Source of the DNA: Deltaproteobacteria bacterium
GTDB taxonomy: Bacteria; Myxococcota; Myxococcia; Myxococcales; SZAS-1
Direction of reading: 5' to 3'
Length of the DNA: 64,000 nucleotides
Assembly (NCBI GenBank): GCA_018266075.1
Contig: JAFEBB010000021.1
Span: forward strand, 42,236 to 106,235
The notes beneath the pieces are model-generated. The model made no database searches, was not told the origin of the DNA, and was given only the letters and a program-made list of their open reading frames with translations. This document shows positions 42,373 to 51,800 of the stretch, piece by piece. The translations under genes and the position numbers were made by a program. Positions within the stretch are counted from its first letter, which is position 1; every line of letters starts with the position of its first letter.

Positions 42373-43200
42373 TCAGCTCCCGGTCTTCTCGAGCGACTTG
42401 GGCTTGGCATCTTCCGCTTCGCCCTCGCGGCCGACCTTGGCGATCGCCGTCTCCTTGTCGCCGCCGGGACCGCCGATAGAAGCCGTGAGATCGATGATCG
42501 CGTCGCGGACCGTGCGCATGAGCGCGTCGCGCTGGTCGTCGGTGAGGCCGGCCGTGGGAATCGGCTGGCCGAACTTCACCCGGATCGTCCCGGGGCGCAC
42601 GCCGAAGCCGTCGGCCGGGAGCACGCGGCCCGCGCCTTCGATGCCGACCGGGATGATGGGCACGCCTGCGCGCAACGCCACCACGAACGGGCCCTTCTTG
42701 AAGGGCAAGATCCGGCCGTCGCGCGAGCGCGTGCCCTCGGGGTAGGCGAGGATGTTGGCGCCGCCGCGGATGCGCTCGCCAGCCAGCGCCAGGCTCTTCA
42801 CCGCGCGCTCGCGGTTCGAGCGGTCCACGAAGATCATCCCCGTGGCCCACATGTACCAGCCGAGAAACGGCACGTATTTCAGCACCTGCTTGGCCACGAA
42901 GCGGATGTTCACCGGGATGGCCACGAACGCCGCGCAGATGTCGATCATCGACTGGTGGTTGGAGATGAAGATGTGCGGCTGGCTCCAGTCCACGTTCGGC
43001 AGCGGCTCCACCGCGAGCTTCGCGCGTGCGCCCCAGAGCAGGCCCGGGCCCCAGAAGCGCCGGGCCATCGCCAGCGGCACATCGGGGTTCAAGGTCAGCA
43101 CCAGCATCACCAGCGCACAGCTGATCCAGAACGCGGTCCAGAAGGCCGTGAACAGGCCCTGAAAGATGTTGGCGATGAACCAGTAGAGCTTCATGTGCAT
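42373..43200 (-). CDS. plsC: 1-acyl-sn-glycerol-3-phosphate acyltransferase (PlsC type)
   Basis: 275 residues. A membrane helix lies at about 15-35. The acyltransferase motif N-H-x-x-x-x-D is NHQSMID at about 80-86, the Glu block is YPEGTRSRDG at about 151-160, and IIPVGIEGAGR is the last family block. These are complete, so the enzyme should transfer an acyl chain to lysophosphatidic acid at the inner membrane, making phosphatidic acid. The C-terminal 40 residues are charged and not conserved. The ATG at 43200 is used (MHMKLYW). It lies nine bases from the Cys-rich lipoprotein on the same strand. Confidence 0.9.
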   Translation of the reverse strand: MHMKLYWFIANIFQGLFTAFWTAFWISCALVMLVLTLNPDVPLAMARRFWGPGLLWGARAKLAVEPLPNVDWSQPHIFISNHQSMIDICAAFVAIPVNIRFVAKQVLKYVPFLGWYMWATGMIFVDRSNRERAVKSLALAGERIRGGANILAYPEGTRSRDGRILPFKKGPFVVALRAGVPIIPVGIEGAGRVLPADGFGVRPGTIRVKFGQPIPTAGLTDDQRDALMRTVRDAIIDLTASIGGPGGDKETAIAKVGREGEAEDAKPKSLEKTGS

Positions 43201-43209
43201 CTCGCGCCG

Positions 43210-44202
43210 CTAAGGCAGGTCGCAGTGGCCGCCGCCAAGGCTCCGAGCCAGGCCCACGCCGTTGATGGCGAAGGGCGCGGTGGCGTTCGCCGGCAGGCAG
43301 AGCTGGAAGGCGCGGTAGTTGGCGGCAGCGAAGGGAAAGGACACGGTCGTTCCGGACAGGGTGGCGGTGCCCAGCAGCAAGGCGCCGCCGTCGGCCCCAG
43401 TGGCGAACAACAGGAGAGAGCTCTCCGTTCCGGCAGCCCCGTTGCTGCAGGTCCCCGCGTCGACCGGCTGGGAATAGGCAGCCAGCAGGTCGACCGAGTA
43501 GGCGTGCCCTAGCGAAACCAAGGCGCAGCTGTCAACGTGAGCGCCCCCGAGGGCCATGCCGCCGTCCAGGCCGCTCGGCTCCAGCACCACGGTCGTCGAC
43601 CCCGCCGAGGGGCTGCAGCCCGAGCCGCTCGCCAGGGCTACGGTCGCGCGGGGGAGCTGCGAGGACTCGGCTGCTGGGAAGTCGTCGACCACGCCGTTGC
43701 AGTCGTTGTCCACGCCGTCGCAGACGCAGAGGTCGGCGCCGGTACCGCCGCCGTCGGTACACTCGCTGGTGGCGTGCGCGACTGGGTTGGCGCCGGCGGG
43801 CAGGGTGCAGCCGCCGTCGTCGCCGCTCCACTGGAACACGCCGTACGTGCGGCACGCCCCCACCGACACCATGCACACCGAGCCCGCGAGCTCCTCCGCG
43901 CCTGTTGCGAAGCAGCCAGCGTCCGGCGCGAGGCGCGGGGCGCAGATCCACATTCCTGCGTCGACGGGACAGCTGATGCGGCTCACGTCGCAGTCGGTGG
44001 GGCTGGGCACGCAGATGCCGCCCGGCGCAGGCAGGCCCAGCGGCGCGCCCACCGCGTTGGAGGTGGTACACGCCAGCCCGCCGCCGCACTGCTTCGAGCC
44101 CGGCGCGCAGAGCTTGCCATCGAGCGGAGGCGCCTCGCGCAGGCAGCCCGCGGCCCCGAGCAGGGCGATTGCGATGGGGATGCCGCCAAGGGTCGAGCGC
44201 AC
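43210..44202 (-). CDS. Cys-rich lipoprotein with a MopE-type metal-binding motif
   Basis: 330 residues from a GTG at 44202, chosen because it gives a clean signal with lipobox GAAGC (Cys20); longer readings start with non-coding-looking residues. The mature part has many Cys (KLCAPGSKQCGGGLAC, CDVSRISCPVDAG) and a CDGVDNDCNGVVDD block like the MopE-type putative metal-binding motif. Two beta-rich regions follow. Myxobacteria encode many such secreted proteins of unknown role. It lies next to plsC and diverges from the kinase at 44464 with 261 bases between, which should contain both promoters. Confidence 0.75.
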   Translation of the reverse strand: MRSTLGGIPIAIALLGAAGCLREAPPLDGKLCAPGSKQCGGGLACTTSNAVGAPLGLPAPGGICVPSPTDCDVSRISCPVDAGMWICAPRLAPDAGCFATGAEELAGSVCMVSVGACRTYGVFQWSGDDGGCTLPAGANPVAHATSECTDGGGTGADLCVCDGVDNDCNGVVDDFPAAESSQLPRATVALASGSGCSPSAGSTTVVLEPSGLDGGMALGGAHVDSCALVSLGHAYSVDLLAAYSQPVDAGTCSNGAAGTESSLLLFATGADGGALLLGTATLSGTTVSFPFAAANYRAFQLCLPANATAPFAINGVGLARSLGGGHCDLP

Positions 44203-44463
44203 GGGTCGGAAAGTGTACCCGGCGACGCCCGCAAGGGCGCGAAAAACGCGGGCCGGCACGCCCATTGGCCGCGCGGCCGAAACCCACCGCGCGCCGCCGG
44301 CGACAATGCATTGAAAGGCCCGTCGCACGTGGGTTTTGTCCTACCTCATGCTACGCTGCGCGCGACGCGGATCTGCGCCGGCAGCGCGGCGCGGCGTCGG
44401 GCTGGGGAGTGGGTTGGAGGCTGCGGCGAGGTCGTCCCCGTCCGCGAGGCGCAGCGCGAGGCC

Positions 44464-46206
44464 ATGGAAAAGGTTGGGCCCTACGTCATCATCGGCAGGC
44501 TCGCCACCGGCGGGATGGCCGAGGTGTTCCTCGCGCGGCGCGATGGGCCTGCCGGCTTCGAGAAGATCCAGGTCGTCAAGCGCATCCTGCCGCAGTTCGC
44601 CGAGGACCCCGAGTTCCGGCGCATGTTCCTCGACGAGGCGCGGCTCGCGGCGCTGATCAACCACCCGAACGTCGTCCAGATCTTCGAGCTCGGCGGCACG
44701 CGGGAGCTGCTCTACATCGCCATGGAGTACGTGCCGGGCTTCGACCTGGCCAAGGTGATGGACGCGAGCCTGAAGATGCGCCGGCTGGTGCCGCCCGCCG
44801 TCTCGGCGCGCATCGTGGCCGACGCCGCCGCGGGGCTCGACTTCGCCTCCCGCCTCACCGACGCCAAGGGCCAGCCGCGCGGCATCGTGCACCGCGACAT
44901 CTCGCCCGAGAACCTGCTCGTGAGCGAGGTCGGGCAGGTGAAGGTGGTGGACTTCGGCATCGCCCGCGCGAACACCGGCGCGCAGCTCTCCGCGAGCGGG
45001 CGGCTCAAGGGCAAGGTGCACTATCACGCGCCCGAGCACATCCAGAACAAGCCCGTGGACGGCAAGGCCGACGTCTACGCCCTGGGCGTGGTGCTCTACG
45101 AGCTGCTCTGCGCGCGCCGGCCATTCGAAGGGCTGGGCGAGCTGGAGGTGATGCGAAACACCGTGGAGGTGGATCCGCCGCCGCCGTCGAAGTGGTACCC
45201 CACCGCCGAGCCGGAGCTCTCGCAGATCGCGCTGCGCGCGCTGGCGCGCGAGCCGAAGGCGCGACCGACTGCGGGACAGCTCCGCGACGAGCTCGAGGTC
45301 TGGCTGCGCACCAACCCGTGCACCGCCGCCGACGTGGAGCGCTACCTGCTCGAGGTGATTCCTGCGGGCAGCGCGGACCGGCTCAAGGCGCGCAAGCTGC
45401 TCGAGTCGGCGCCGATGCGCCAGCCGGGCAACACCGATCCCAGCCGCGTGGCGCCGCTGCCGCCGGGCGTGCGCGAGCCCGGCGCGACCGAGCACACCGT
45501 TCGGGAGGCGCTCAAGCGCTGGCAGGTGCTCGCTCCCGTGGGAGCCGCGGCACTTCTCGCGTTTGGCGCCGTGGGCTGGATGTTGACGCGGCCCCCGCCG
45601 GCGCTGCCGCCCGCTCCGGTGAAGGCGCCGGAGATCATCGCCGTGCCCGTGCCGCCGCCGCCGCTGCCGAACGAGGTCGCGGTGCCGCCGCCCGCGAACC
45701 CGCCGCCCGCGCCCAAGCTCGCGTCCGAGCACGACGCCTCGCACCACCCGTACGGCCACCGCCCTGCCGGCCTGGAGCGCGCGGGCTCGAATGCCGCCTA
45801 CCTCATCGTGAAGGTCAGCCCGCCCTGCGAGCTGCGCGTGGACAAGGAGTCGGGCGAGCGGCCGCTGGGCAAGGAGTTCGCCATCGCGCCGGGCACGCAC
45901 GAGCTGCACTTCACCAACGCCAAGCTGCACCTCGACGCCAGGCGCACGGTGAAGCTCGAGCCGGGCCAGCACGAGGAGCCGAAGTTCGAGTTCGTGAAGC
46001 ACCCGGTGGCCATGTTCGTGGCGCCCTGGGCCTACGTGACCGTCGACGGCGAGAACTACGGCTCGACGCCCACGCTGAACAAGAAGGTGGAGCTCTACGA
46101 GGGCGCGCACGCGGTGGAGCTGCGCAACCCGAGCTACAAGTCGGCCACGACCACGCTTTCGATGACCGACAAGCCGACCACCTTCAAGTACGCGTTCCAG
46201 CACTAG
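44464..46206 (+). CDS. Membrane Ser/Thr protein kinase with C-terminal PEGA-like domains
   Basis: 580 residues. The kinase domain (about 5-280) has a complete active site: GRLATGGMAEV glycine loop, K39 (VVKR), HRDISPEN at H143, DFG at 163-165 and HAPE in place of YxAPE. One membrane helix lies at about 355-375. A Pro-rich segment (about 376-420) follows and then PEGA-like periplasmic repeats, at about 440-510 (CELRVDKESGERPLG, APGTHELHF) and 515-580 (AYVTVDGENYGSTP, EGAHAVELRNPSYK). It would sense the envelope through the PEGA-like part and phosphorylate cytoplasmic targets. The ATG at 44464 fits the domain start. Confidence 0.9.
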   Translation: MEKVGPYVIIGRLATGGMAEVFLARRDGPAGFEKIQVVKRILPQFAEDPEFRRMFLDEARLAALINHPNVVQIFELGGTRELLYIAMEYVPGFDLAKVMDASLKMRRLVPPAVSARIVADAAAGLDFASRLTDAKGQPRGIVHRDISPENLLVSEVGQVKVVDFGIARANTGAQLSASGRLKGKVHYHAPEHIQNKPVDGKADVYALGVVLYELLCARRPFEGLGELEVMRNTVEVDPPPPSKWYPTAEPELSQIALRALAREPKARPTAGQLRDELEVWLRTNPCTAADVERYLLEVIPAGSADRLKARKLLESAPMRQPGNTDPSRVAPLPPGVREPGATEHTVREALKRWQVLAPVGAAALLAFGAVGWMLTRPPPALPPAPVKAPEIIAVPVPPPPLPNEVAVPPPANPPPAPKLASEHDASHHPYGHRPAGLERAGSNAAYLIVKVSPPCELRVDKESGERPLGKEFAIAPGTHELHFTNAKLHLDARRTVKLEPGQHEEPKFEFVKHPVAMFVAPWAYVTVDGENYGSTPTLNKKVELYEGAHAVELRNPSYKSATTTLSMTDKPTTFKYAFQH

Positions 46207-46289
46207 ACCGATTGCTCGCTCGCCGTCGCACTCCCGCGAGCGGGCTGCGTGCCGCACCTTGTCGACGGATGCGTCTCAAGGAGGCCGCC

Positions 46290-46697
46290 GTGGCAAGCCA
46301 TTCGAAGGTCGTCTGGGACGAGGTGGGTGAGCGCTTCACGAACGTGGGCAAGGGCCTGCGTCGGCGCATGAAGGAGCGGGGCGCCAAGCAGGCCGACGTG
46401 CTCGAGGCCGATCGCAAGGTGCTCCGCGAGGGCCTGCGCACGCTCGCGCGCGACATCGGCACCACACTCGACTCCATCAGCAAGCCCATCCGCAGCCCCG
46501 AGCTGCGCGAAGACCTGCGCAAGGCCGCGCAGTCGATCGGGCACGCGCTCGGCGAGACGGTGACCGATCTCGGTGAGGGCGTCCGCGATCGGCTGGGGGT
46601 CACTCGCGCGCGCCTGGAGCGCAAGACCTCGAAGCTGCGGCCTCCCAAGGCGCGGAAGCGCACCGGTGGCGGCGCCGCGCGCAAACGCAAGACGTAA
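46290..46697 (+). CDS. Small basic helical protein of unknown function
   Basis: 135 residues, very basic. Two helical halves contain VGKGLRRRMKERGAKQAD and IGHALGETVTDLGEGVRDRLG, and the C-terminus is a Lys/Arg tail (LRPPKARKRTGGG). It resembles DUF-type coiled-coil or nucleoid-associated proteins, but I do not claim a family. The GTG at 46290 is preferred over the ATG at 46269 because AAGGAGG lies five bases before it. It follows the kinase by 83 bases; its stop lies in a palindrome. Confidence 0.62.
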   Translation: MASHSKVVWDEVGERFTNVGKGLRRRMKERGAKQADVLEADRKVLREGLRTLARDIGTTLDSISKPIRSPELREDLRKAAQSIGHALGETVTDLGEGVRDRLGVTRARLERKTSKLRPPKARKRTGGGAARKRKT

Positions 46698-46713
46698 CCA
46701 GCTGGTTAACGTC
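46691..46713. repeat. Near-perfect palindrome at a convergent gene junction
   Basis: TAACCAGCTGGTTA (46695-46708) is a perfect 14-base palindrome and overlaps the stop codon of the gene on the left. GACG and CGTC flank it with one base offset. There is no U-tract. It could be a two-way terminator or a protein-binding site. Confidence 0.6.
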
Positions 46714-47645
46714 TACGCCGACACGGCCTTCTCGCTCGCGGCCCAGAGCCGCGCCGCGAGGGCGTCGTCCTGCGCCGCGGGGATGGGCTGGGCCTCGTTG
46801 CAGTCGGAGAGGTAGATGCCGGAGTTGGCCTCGGTGAGCTCCGGCGCCGTGGCCGCGAAGACGCTCGTGGCCGCCCCCTGGGGCACCGTCTTCAAGAAGA
46901 GCTTGCCCACCACCTGGTAGATGGAGCCCACCACGCCCATGTGCCGCGAGAGCTTGGTGGGGATGACGCCCGGGTGCAGCGAGAAGGCGAGCACGCCCGT
47001 TCCCTGCAGCCGCTTCGCGAGCTCGCGCGCGAAGAGCGCGTTGGCGAGCTTGGAGTCGCCGTAGGCGTCGAAGGGCACGTACTTGCGCTGGCTGTAGCCC
47101 GGGTCGCTCTCCAGCGTGGCCATCATCCGCTCGGGGTTGCCGCGCTTGTGCAGCTCGCTCGACACCGCCACCACCCGCGCCGGCGCCGAGGCCTTGAGCG
47201 CGTCGAGGAGCAGCTTCACCAGCAGGAAGTGCCCGAGGTGGTTGGTGCCGAGCTGCGTCTCGTGGCCGTCGGCGGTCTTGCCCTGCGGGGTGGCCATCAC
47301 ACCCGCGTTGTTAACCAGAATGTGAAGCTTGTCGTGCTTGGCCAGGAAGGCCTGCGCGAACGCGCGGATGGACGCGAAGCTGCCCAGATCCAGCGCCATC
47401 ACCTCCAGGGCGCCCGAGCCCGCAGGCAGCGTCGCGCGAAGGTCCTTCGCGGCCTCCTCGCCGGACTGCACGTTGCGACAGGCCATCACCACGTTGGCGC
47501 CCGCGAGCGCGAGCACGCGCGCGGTCTCGGTGCCGAGGCCCGCATTGGCGCCGGTGACGATGGCCGTCTTGCCGGCGAGCGAGACGTCGCGGCGTGCCTG
47601 CTCGGCGGTGGTGCGCTTCCCGAAGTCGTTCTTGGGCAGGGTCAT
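46713..47645 (-). CDS. Short-chain dehydrogenase/reductase (retinol dehydrogenase-like)
   Basis: 310 residues of the classical SDR fold. TGANAGLG (about 31-38) binds the cofactor, NNAGVM is the next block, and the catalytic Tyr and Lys are in YGDSK near 194. SLHPGVIPT follows, and the Ser before the Tyr is in VVAVSSEL. The Arg in MACRNV after the second beta strand is typical of NADP preference. It resembles the retinol-dehydrogenase-like group used in many bacteria with unclear substrates. The ATG at 47645 precedes MTLPKNDFG. It converges on the basic helical protein through the palindrome. Confidence 0.9.
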   Translation of the reverse strand: MTLPKNDFGKRTTAEQARRDVSLAGKTAIVTGANAGLGTETARVLALAGANVVMACRNVQSGEEAAKDLRATLPAGSGALEVMALDLGSFASIRAFAQAFLAKHDKLHILVNNAGVMATPQGKTADGHETQLGTNHLGHFLLVKLLLDALKASAPARVVAVSSELHKRGNPERMMATLESDPGYSQRKYVPFDAYGDSKLANALFARELAKRLQGTGVLAFSLHPGVIPTKLSRHMGVVGSIYQVVGKLFLKTVPQGAATSVFAATAPELTEANSGIYLSDCNEAQPIPAAQDDALAARLWAASEKAVSA

Positions 47646-47657
47646 GGTCGTCTCCGT

Positions 47658-48710
47658 TCAGCGATCGCGAAGCGAGCTCGTCTGCAGCAGTTGCTGGAAG
47701 TAGTAGCGGGGCACGCCGTCGTGGGCGAGCGCCGAGGACTTGAAGAGCAGGCCGTGAAGATACGTGGCCGGCGGCCAGGTGTCGGTGGTGCGGTCATCGA
47801 CGAGCACGCCCGAGTCGGCGCCCACCCAGCTCGCGGCGCGATCGGCCATGTCCTGCGAGTTGGCGAGCGTGCCGCCGCAGCAGGTGTACACGTCGGCGAA
47901 GCGGCGCTGGAGCGTGGAGAGGCTCGCGAGGTCCTGGTTCACCCAGGCGTCGAAGTCGGAGAAGTCGCCGTAGAGCGAATCGAAGAGCCAGAGCTCCTGC
48001 ACGGGCACGCCCCCGCGCGTGGCGATGCCGGCGGCAGCCTGGTAACCGCCCGAGTGCGACGCGAGGACGACGGTGCCCACGTCGTCGACGGTGAACGTCC
48101 CGAGCACCGGCTGCATGTCCACGAGCGCCTCGGCGAGCAGGGCGCGGAAACCGCCGTCGTCGGCGAGCGTGCCCGGTGCGCCCGTCGCTTGATCGAAGGC
48201 GATCTCCGGCGCGAGCAGGATGGCGTTCTTTCCCGAAGCGTCGAGCTGCGCCTCGAGCGCGTAGGCGTTGCTCACCGGCAGGCCCGCGTCCGGATCGCAC
48301 GACTCGCCAGCGTCGCGCACGATGTTCACCACGCAGTTGTTGAAGCCGTGGATGTACACGATCACGTCGAGCGGCGGCGCGAGGTTGAAGCCGTCGGGGA
48401 TGTAGACGAGCGCGCTCGGATGCGCGGGCGTGGGCGGGAACGCGCCGGCGTCGAGCGTGAGCAGGTACTCGCCGCGCGCGAGCCGGCCCGCGTCGACAGG
48501 ACCTGCGTCGATGATGCCGCTGTCCGGGGCGCCCGCATCTTCCGGGCCTGCGTCGAGCGCGCCTGCATCGTTCGGTCCCGCATCGCGGAGGCCCGCATCG
48601 ACCGGGCCTGCATCGACGACGCCAGCGTCCGCGCCGGTGGCCGACTTCGAGCCGCACGCGCCGAGCGCGAGGGCGAGCACGCCAAGACCGATCGCGCGAC
48701 GCACGAGCAT
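47658..48710 (-). CDS. Lipoprotein with Asp-Ala-Gly repeats and an alpha/beta-hydrolase-like domain
   Basis: 350 residues. The lipobox is ALGAC (Cys19). Residues 26-75 are ten five-residue repeats of the form x-x-D-A-G, an acidic spacer. Residues 80-350 look like an alpha/beta-hydrolase fold: VIVYIHGFNNC as the oxyanion strand, VVLASHSGGYQAA as the nucleophile elbow with Ser, and RYYF near the end. The elbow has Ala where G is usual and the general His is not clear. It may be an esterase or a non-catalytic relative. The ATG at 48710 fits the lipoprotein signal. It lies 12 bases from the SDR gene on the same strand. Confidence 0.72.
   Translation of the reverse strand: MLVRRAIGLGVLALALGACGSKSATGADAGVVDAGPVDAGLRDAGPNDAGALDAGPEDAGAPDSGIIDAGPVDAGRLARGEYLLTLDAGAFPPTPAHPSALVYIPDGFNLAPPLDVIVYIHGFNNCVVNIVRDAGESCDPDAGLPVSNAYALEAQLDASGKNAILLAPEIAFDQATGAPGTLADDGGFRALLAEALVDMQPVLGTFTVDDVGTVVLASHSGGYQAAAGIATRGGVPVQELWLFDSLYGDFSDFDAWVNQDLASLSTLQRRFADVYTCCGGTLANSQDMADRAASWVGADSGVLVDDRTTDTWPPATYLHGLLFKSSALAHDGVPRYYFQQLLQTSSLRDR
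48486..48635 (-). repeat. 15-base tandem repeat coding for the DAG spacer
   Basis: Ten units of 15 bases encode the pentapeptide x-x-Asp-Ala-Gly; the eighth unit has Ser instead of Ala. The units differ in the first two codons, so the array is old or drifting. Confidence 0.7.
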
Positions 48711-48875
48711 GGGATCGACATCCCGCAGGTCGCGCGCGACCGTCAAGCCGCCTTTGGACACTCCCGGTTTCCTTGCGCTCAGCGTTCGACGGTCCCCCCA
48801 AGAGCTCCGTCCACCGCTGCGCATCGCGAGCCTGCGTCGGGCGCGCCAACGACGAGCGATGGCTACGGTCGCTGA

Positions 48876-51800
48876 ATGGAAACGAACCAGGCTCGTGAGG
48901 TGGGGATCGTCCAGGTCGAGATGTCGAGGAGTCGCGTCGCATCCGGCGAGCTGGGCGCCCGCACGCAGGTGGACTGCCACCTCGGCGCTGCCGTGCGCTC
49001 CGCGGTGACCGACGCGGCGCGCGAGCTCGGGGTGAGCCTGCGCGACTTCACGCTGGCGGCGTTCGCGGCGCTGCTCCATCGGCACACGCAGCAGGCGCGC
49101 TTCTCCATCGCGGTGATGGCGCCCGCGGGCTCGACGGGTTGGTCGTGGGTGGCCGCGGAGATCGGCGAGCGAACGACGTTCCGCGAGCTGGTGGCGAAGA
49201 TGGGCGCAGCGTCGGTGGGCGTGCCCGCGGAGCGACCTGGCTCGGTCGACCTGGGGCCGGGCCGCGGCGCCAGCTTCGAGCTCGCGGCGCCGGGTGAGCT
49301 CGAGCTCGACCCGCCGATTCGACCGCGGACCTCGCTGGCCCTCGCCATCCGCGACCACGGTGAGCGCGCTTCTCTCGAGCTGCGCTTCGACGCGGGGATC
49401 TTCGAGCGCGAGCGGATGCAGGAGCTGCTCGCGCAGTATGAGCTCTTGCTCGGCCAGGCGGCCCGCGCGCCCGAGGTGGAGCTCGCGCAGCACTCGCTCG
49501 TCACCGAGCGCGCCAAGGCCGTGCTGCCCCATCCCGCGCAGGAGCTCGCGCGGCCGCCGCACGCGCCCGTCACAGACGCGTTCCTCGCCTGCGTGGCGCG
49601 GTGGCCGGAGCGCGTGGCCATCTCCGAAGCATCGCGGTCGACGACCTACCGCGAGCTCGAGCGCGATTCGCGCGCCGTGGCCGCGCTCCTGGTGAAGCAA
49701 GGCGTGAAGAAGGGGGACGTGGTTGCGGTGACCGGCCCGCGCGGCAGCGCCATGGTGAGCGCGATGTTGGGCATTCTGCGCAGTGGCGCGGTGCTGCTCA
49801 CGCTCGATCCCCGGCTGCCGCTCGAGCGCCGCAGGCTGATGCTCGAGCAGGCCGGAGCGCGCCGCCTCATCGCGCTCGGCAATCTGGACGTCGACGGTCT
49901 CACTGGCGCTGGCATCCAGGTGGTGCGCACTTCGCAGGATGCGAACACCGTCGTGCCCGAGCTTACCGCCACCGAGCTGCCGACGATCGATCCCGAGTCT
50001 CCCGCGTACGTGTTCTTCACCTCGGGGAGCACCGGCGTCCCCAAGGGCGTGCTGGGACGCCACGCGGGGCTCGCGCACTTCCTCGACTGGCAGCGGACGC
50101 GCTTCGAGCTCATGCCCGACGACCGCGCCTCGCAGCTGACCGCGCTCTCGTTCGACGTGGTGCTGCGCGACACGTTCCTGGCGCTCACCAGCGGCGGCAC
50201 GCTCTGCATTCCGGATGAGGCGGACGTTCTCGAGCCGGCGAAGATCCTGGGCTGGCTGCAGGCGCAGCGCGCGACCGTGCTGCACGTGGTTCCCTCGCTC
50301 GCGCGGCTCTGGCTGGCGCACGCGCCGCCCGGGCTGACGCTCCCCGATCTTCGCCTGGTGTTCTTCGCCGGCGAGCCGTTGACCGATGTGACCGTGAGGC
50401 AATTCAGGAGTGTCTTCGGAACCCGCACGACCATTGTGAACTTGTATGGACCCACGGAGACCACGCTCGCCAAGTGCTTTCAGGTGGTGGGCGCGCGGAC
50501 CGAGCCCGGGGTGCAGCCCGTGGGCCGGACGCTGCCCGAGACCCAGGCGCTGGTGCTCAACAAGCGGCGGGTGCAGTGCGGGATCGATGAGGCCGGCGAG
50601 ATCGCCATCCGCACGCCGTTTCGAACGCTGGGTTACTTGAACGCGCCCGACGTGAACGCGCGGGTATTCATCAAGAATCCATATCGAAATGATGAAGCCG
50701 ATCTTCTGTATTTGACAGGCGACGCTGGGCGATATCGCGCCGACGGCCTGCTGGAGATCCTCGGGCGGCTCGACGACCAGGTGAAGATCCGCGGCATTCG
50801 CGTGGAGCCGGGCGAAGTGGAGGCCGTGCTCGTGCAGCATCCGGGAGTTCGCGAAGCGGTCGTGGTCCCGCGGGACGACGGCGCGGGTGGAAAGGCGCTG
50901 GTGGCCTACGTCGTCCCGCGGGCGAGCGACGGCGTCGCTTCGCTTCGCGAGTTTCTCCGCGCGCGGTTGCCGGAGCAGCTCGTGCCCAGCCACTTCGTGA
51001 CCCTGTCCGCGCTGCCGCTCAATGCGAATGGCAAGGTCGATCGAAAGGAGCTCCCGATGCCGAGCGGAAGCGAGCGCGCGCTCGAGACCACGCGGGTGGC
51101 CGCGCGCGACGCCGTCGAGGCGAAGTTGCTGAAGATGCTCGAGCAGCTGATGGAGACGAGCGGGGTGGGCCTGGATGACGACTTCTTTGAGCTCGGAGGT
51201 CACTCCTTTCTGGCGCTCGAGCTGGTGACCGAGATCGAGAAGGAGCTCGGCGCGCGGGTTCCGCTGGGCGCGCTGCTCACCCAGGGAACGCCGCGCGCGC
51301 TGGCGGAGCTCATTCGCAGCGCTCGAATCCCCGAGCCCGGCGTGCTGGCGACGCTGCAAGCGGGCGAGGAGGGGCGGACGCCGGTCTACTGGCTGCCTGG
51401 CGGCGGCGGGCTCTCCGTCATGGCCTTTCGGCGCGTGTCGCGAGCGCTCGGCGCGGATCAGCCCGTGTTCGGCCTCGAGGCAGACCCGGACCTGGAGCGC
51501 GCGCCACGGACGTTGGAAGGCATCGCCGCGAGCCACATCCGCTCCATTCAGCAGCGGCAGCCGCGTGGGCCGTACCACCTGTTCGGCTTTTCGCTGGGCT
51601 CGTTCACGGCGTACGAGATGGCGCTCCAGCTGCAGCGCATGGGCGAGGAGGTGGGGCTGCTCTGCGTCTTCGACATGGCGCCGGGGAACGTGCTCACCCA
51701 CGCCGAGCGGCTGGTGGTGACCGCCCAGCGGGCGCGCCATCGGCTCTCGGGGCTCTCGCCGTTCGAGGTGCCGGCTCGCGTGGGAAAGATGGCGCGCAAC

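Noticed and set aside
44203..44328. 42-codon N-terminal extension of the Cys-rich lipoprotein
   Set aside because: It would place 42 residues before a perfect lipoprotein signal. The GTG at 44202 gives a normal lipobox position.
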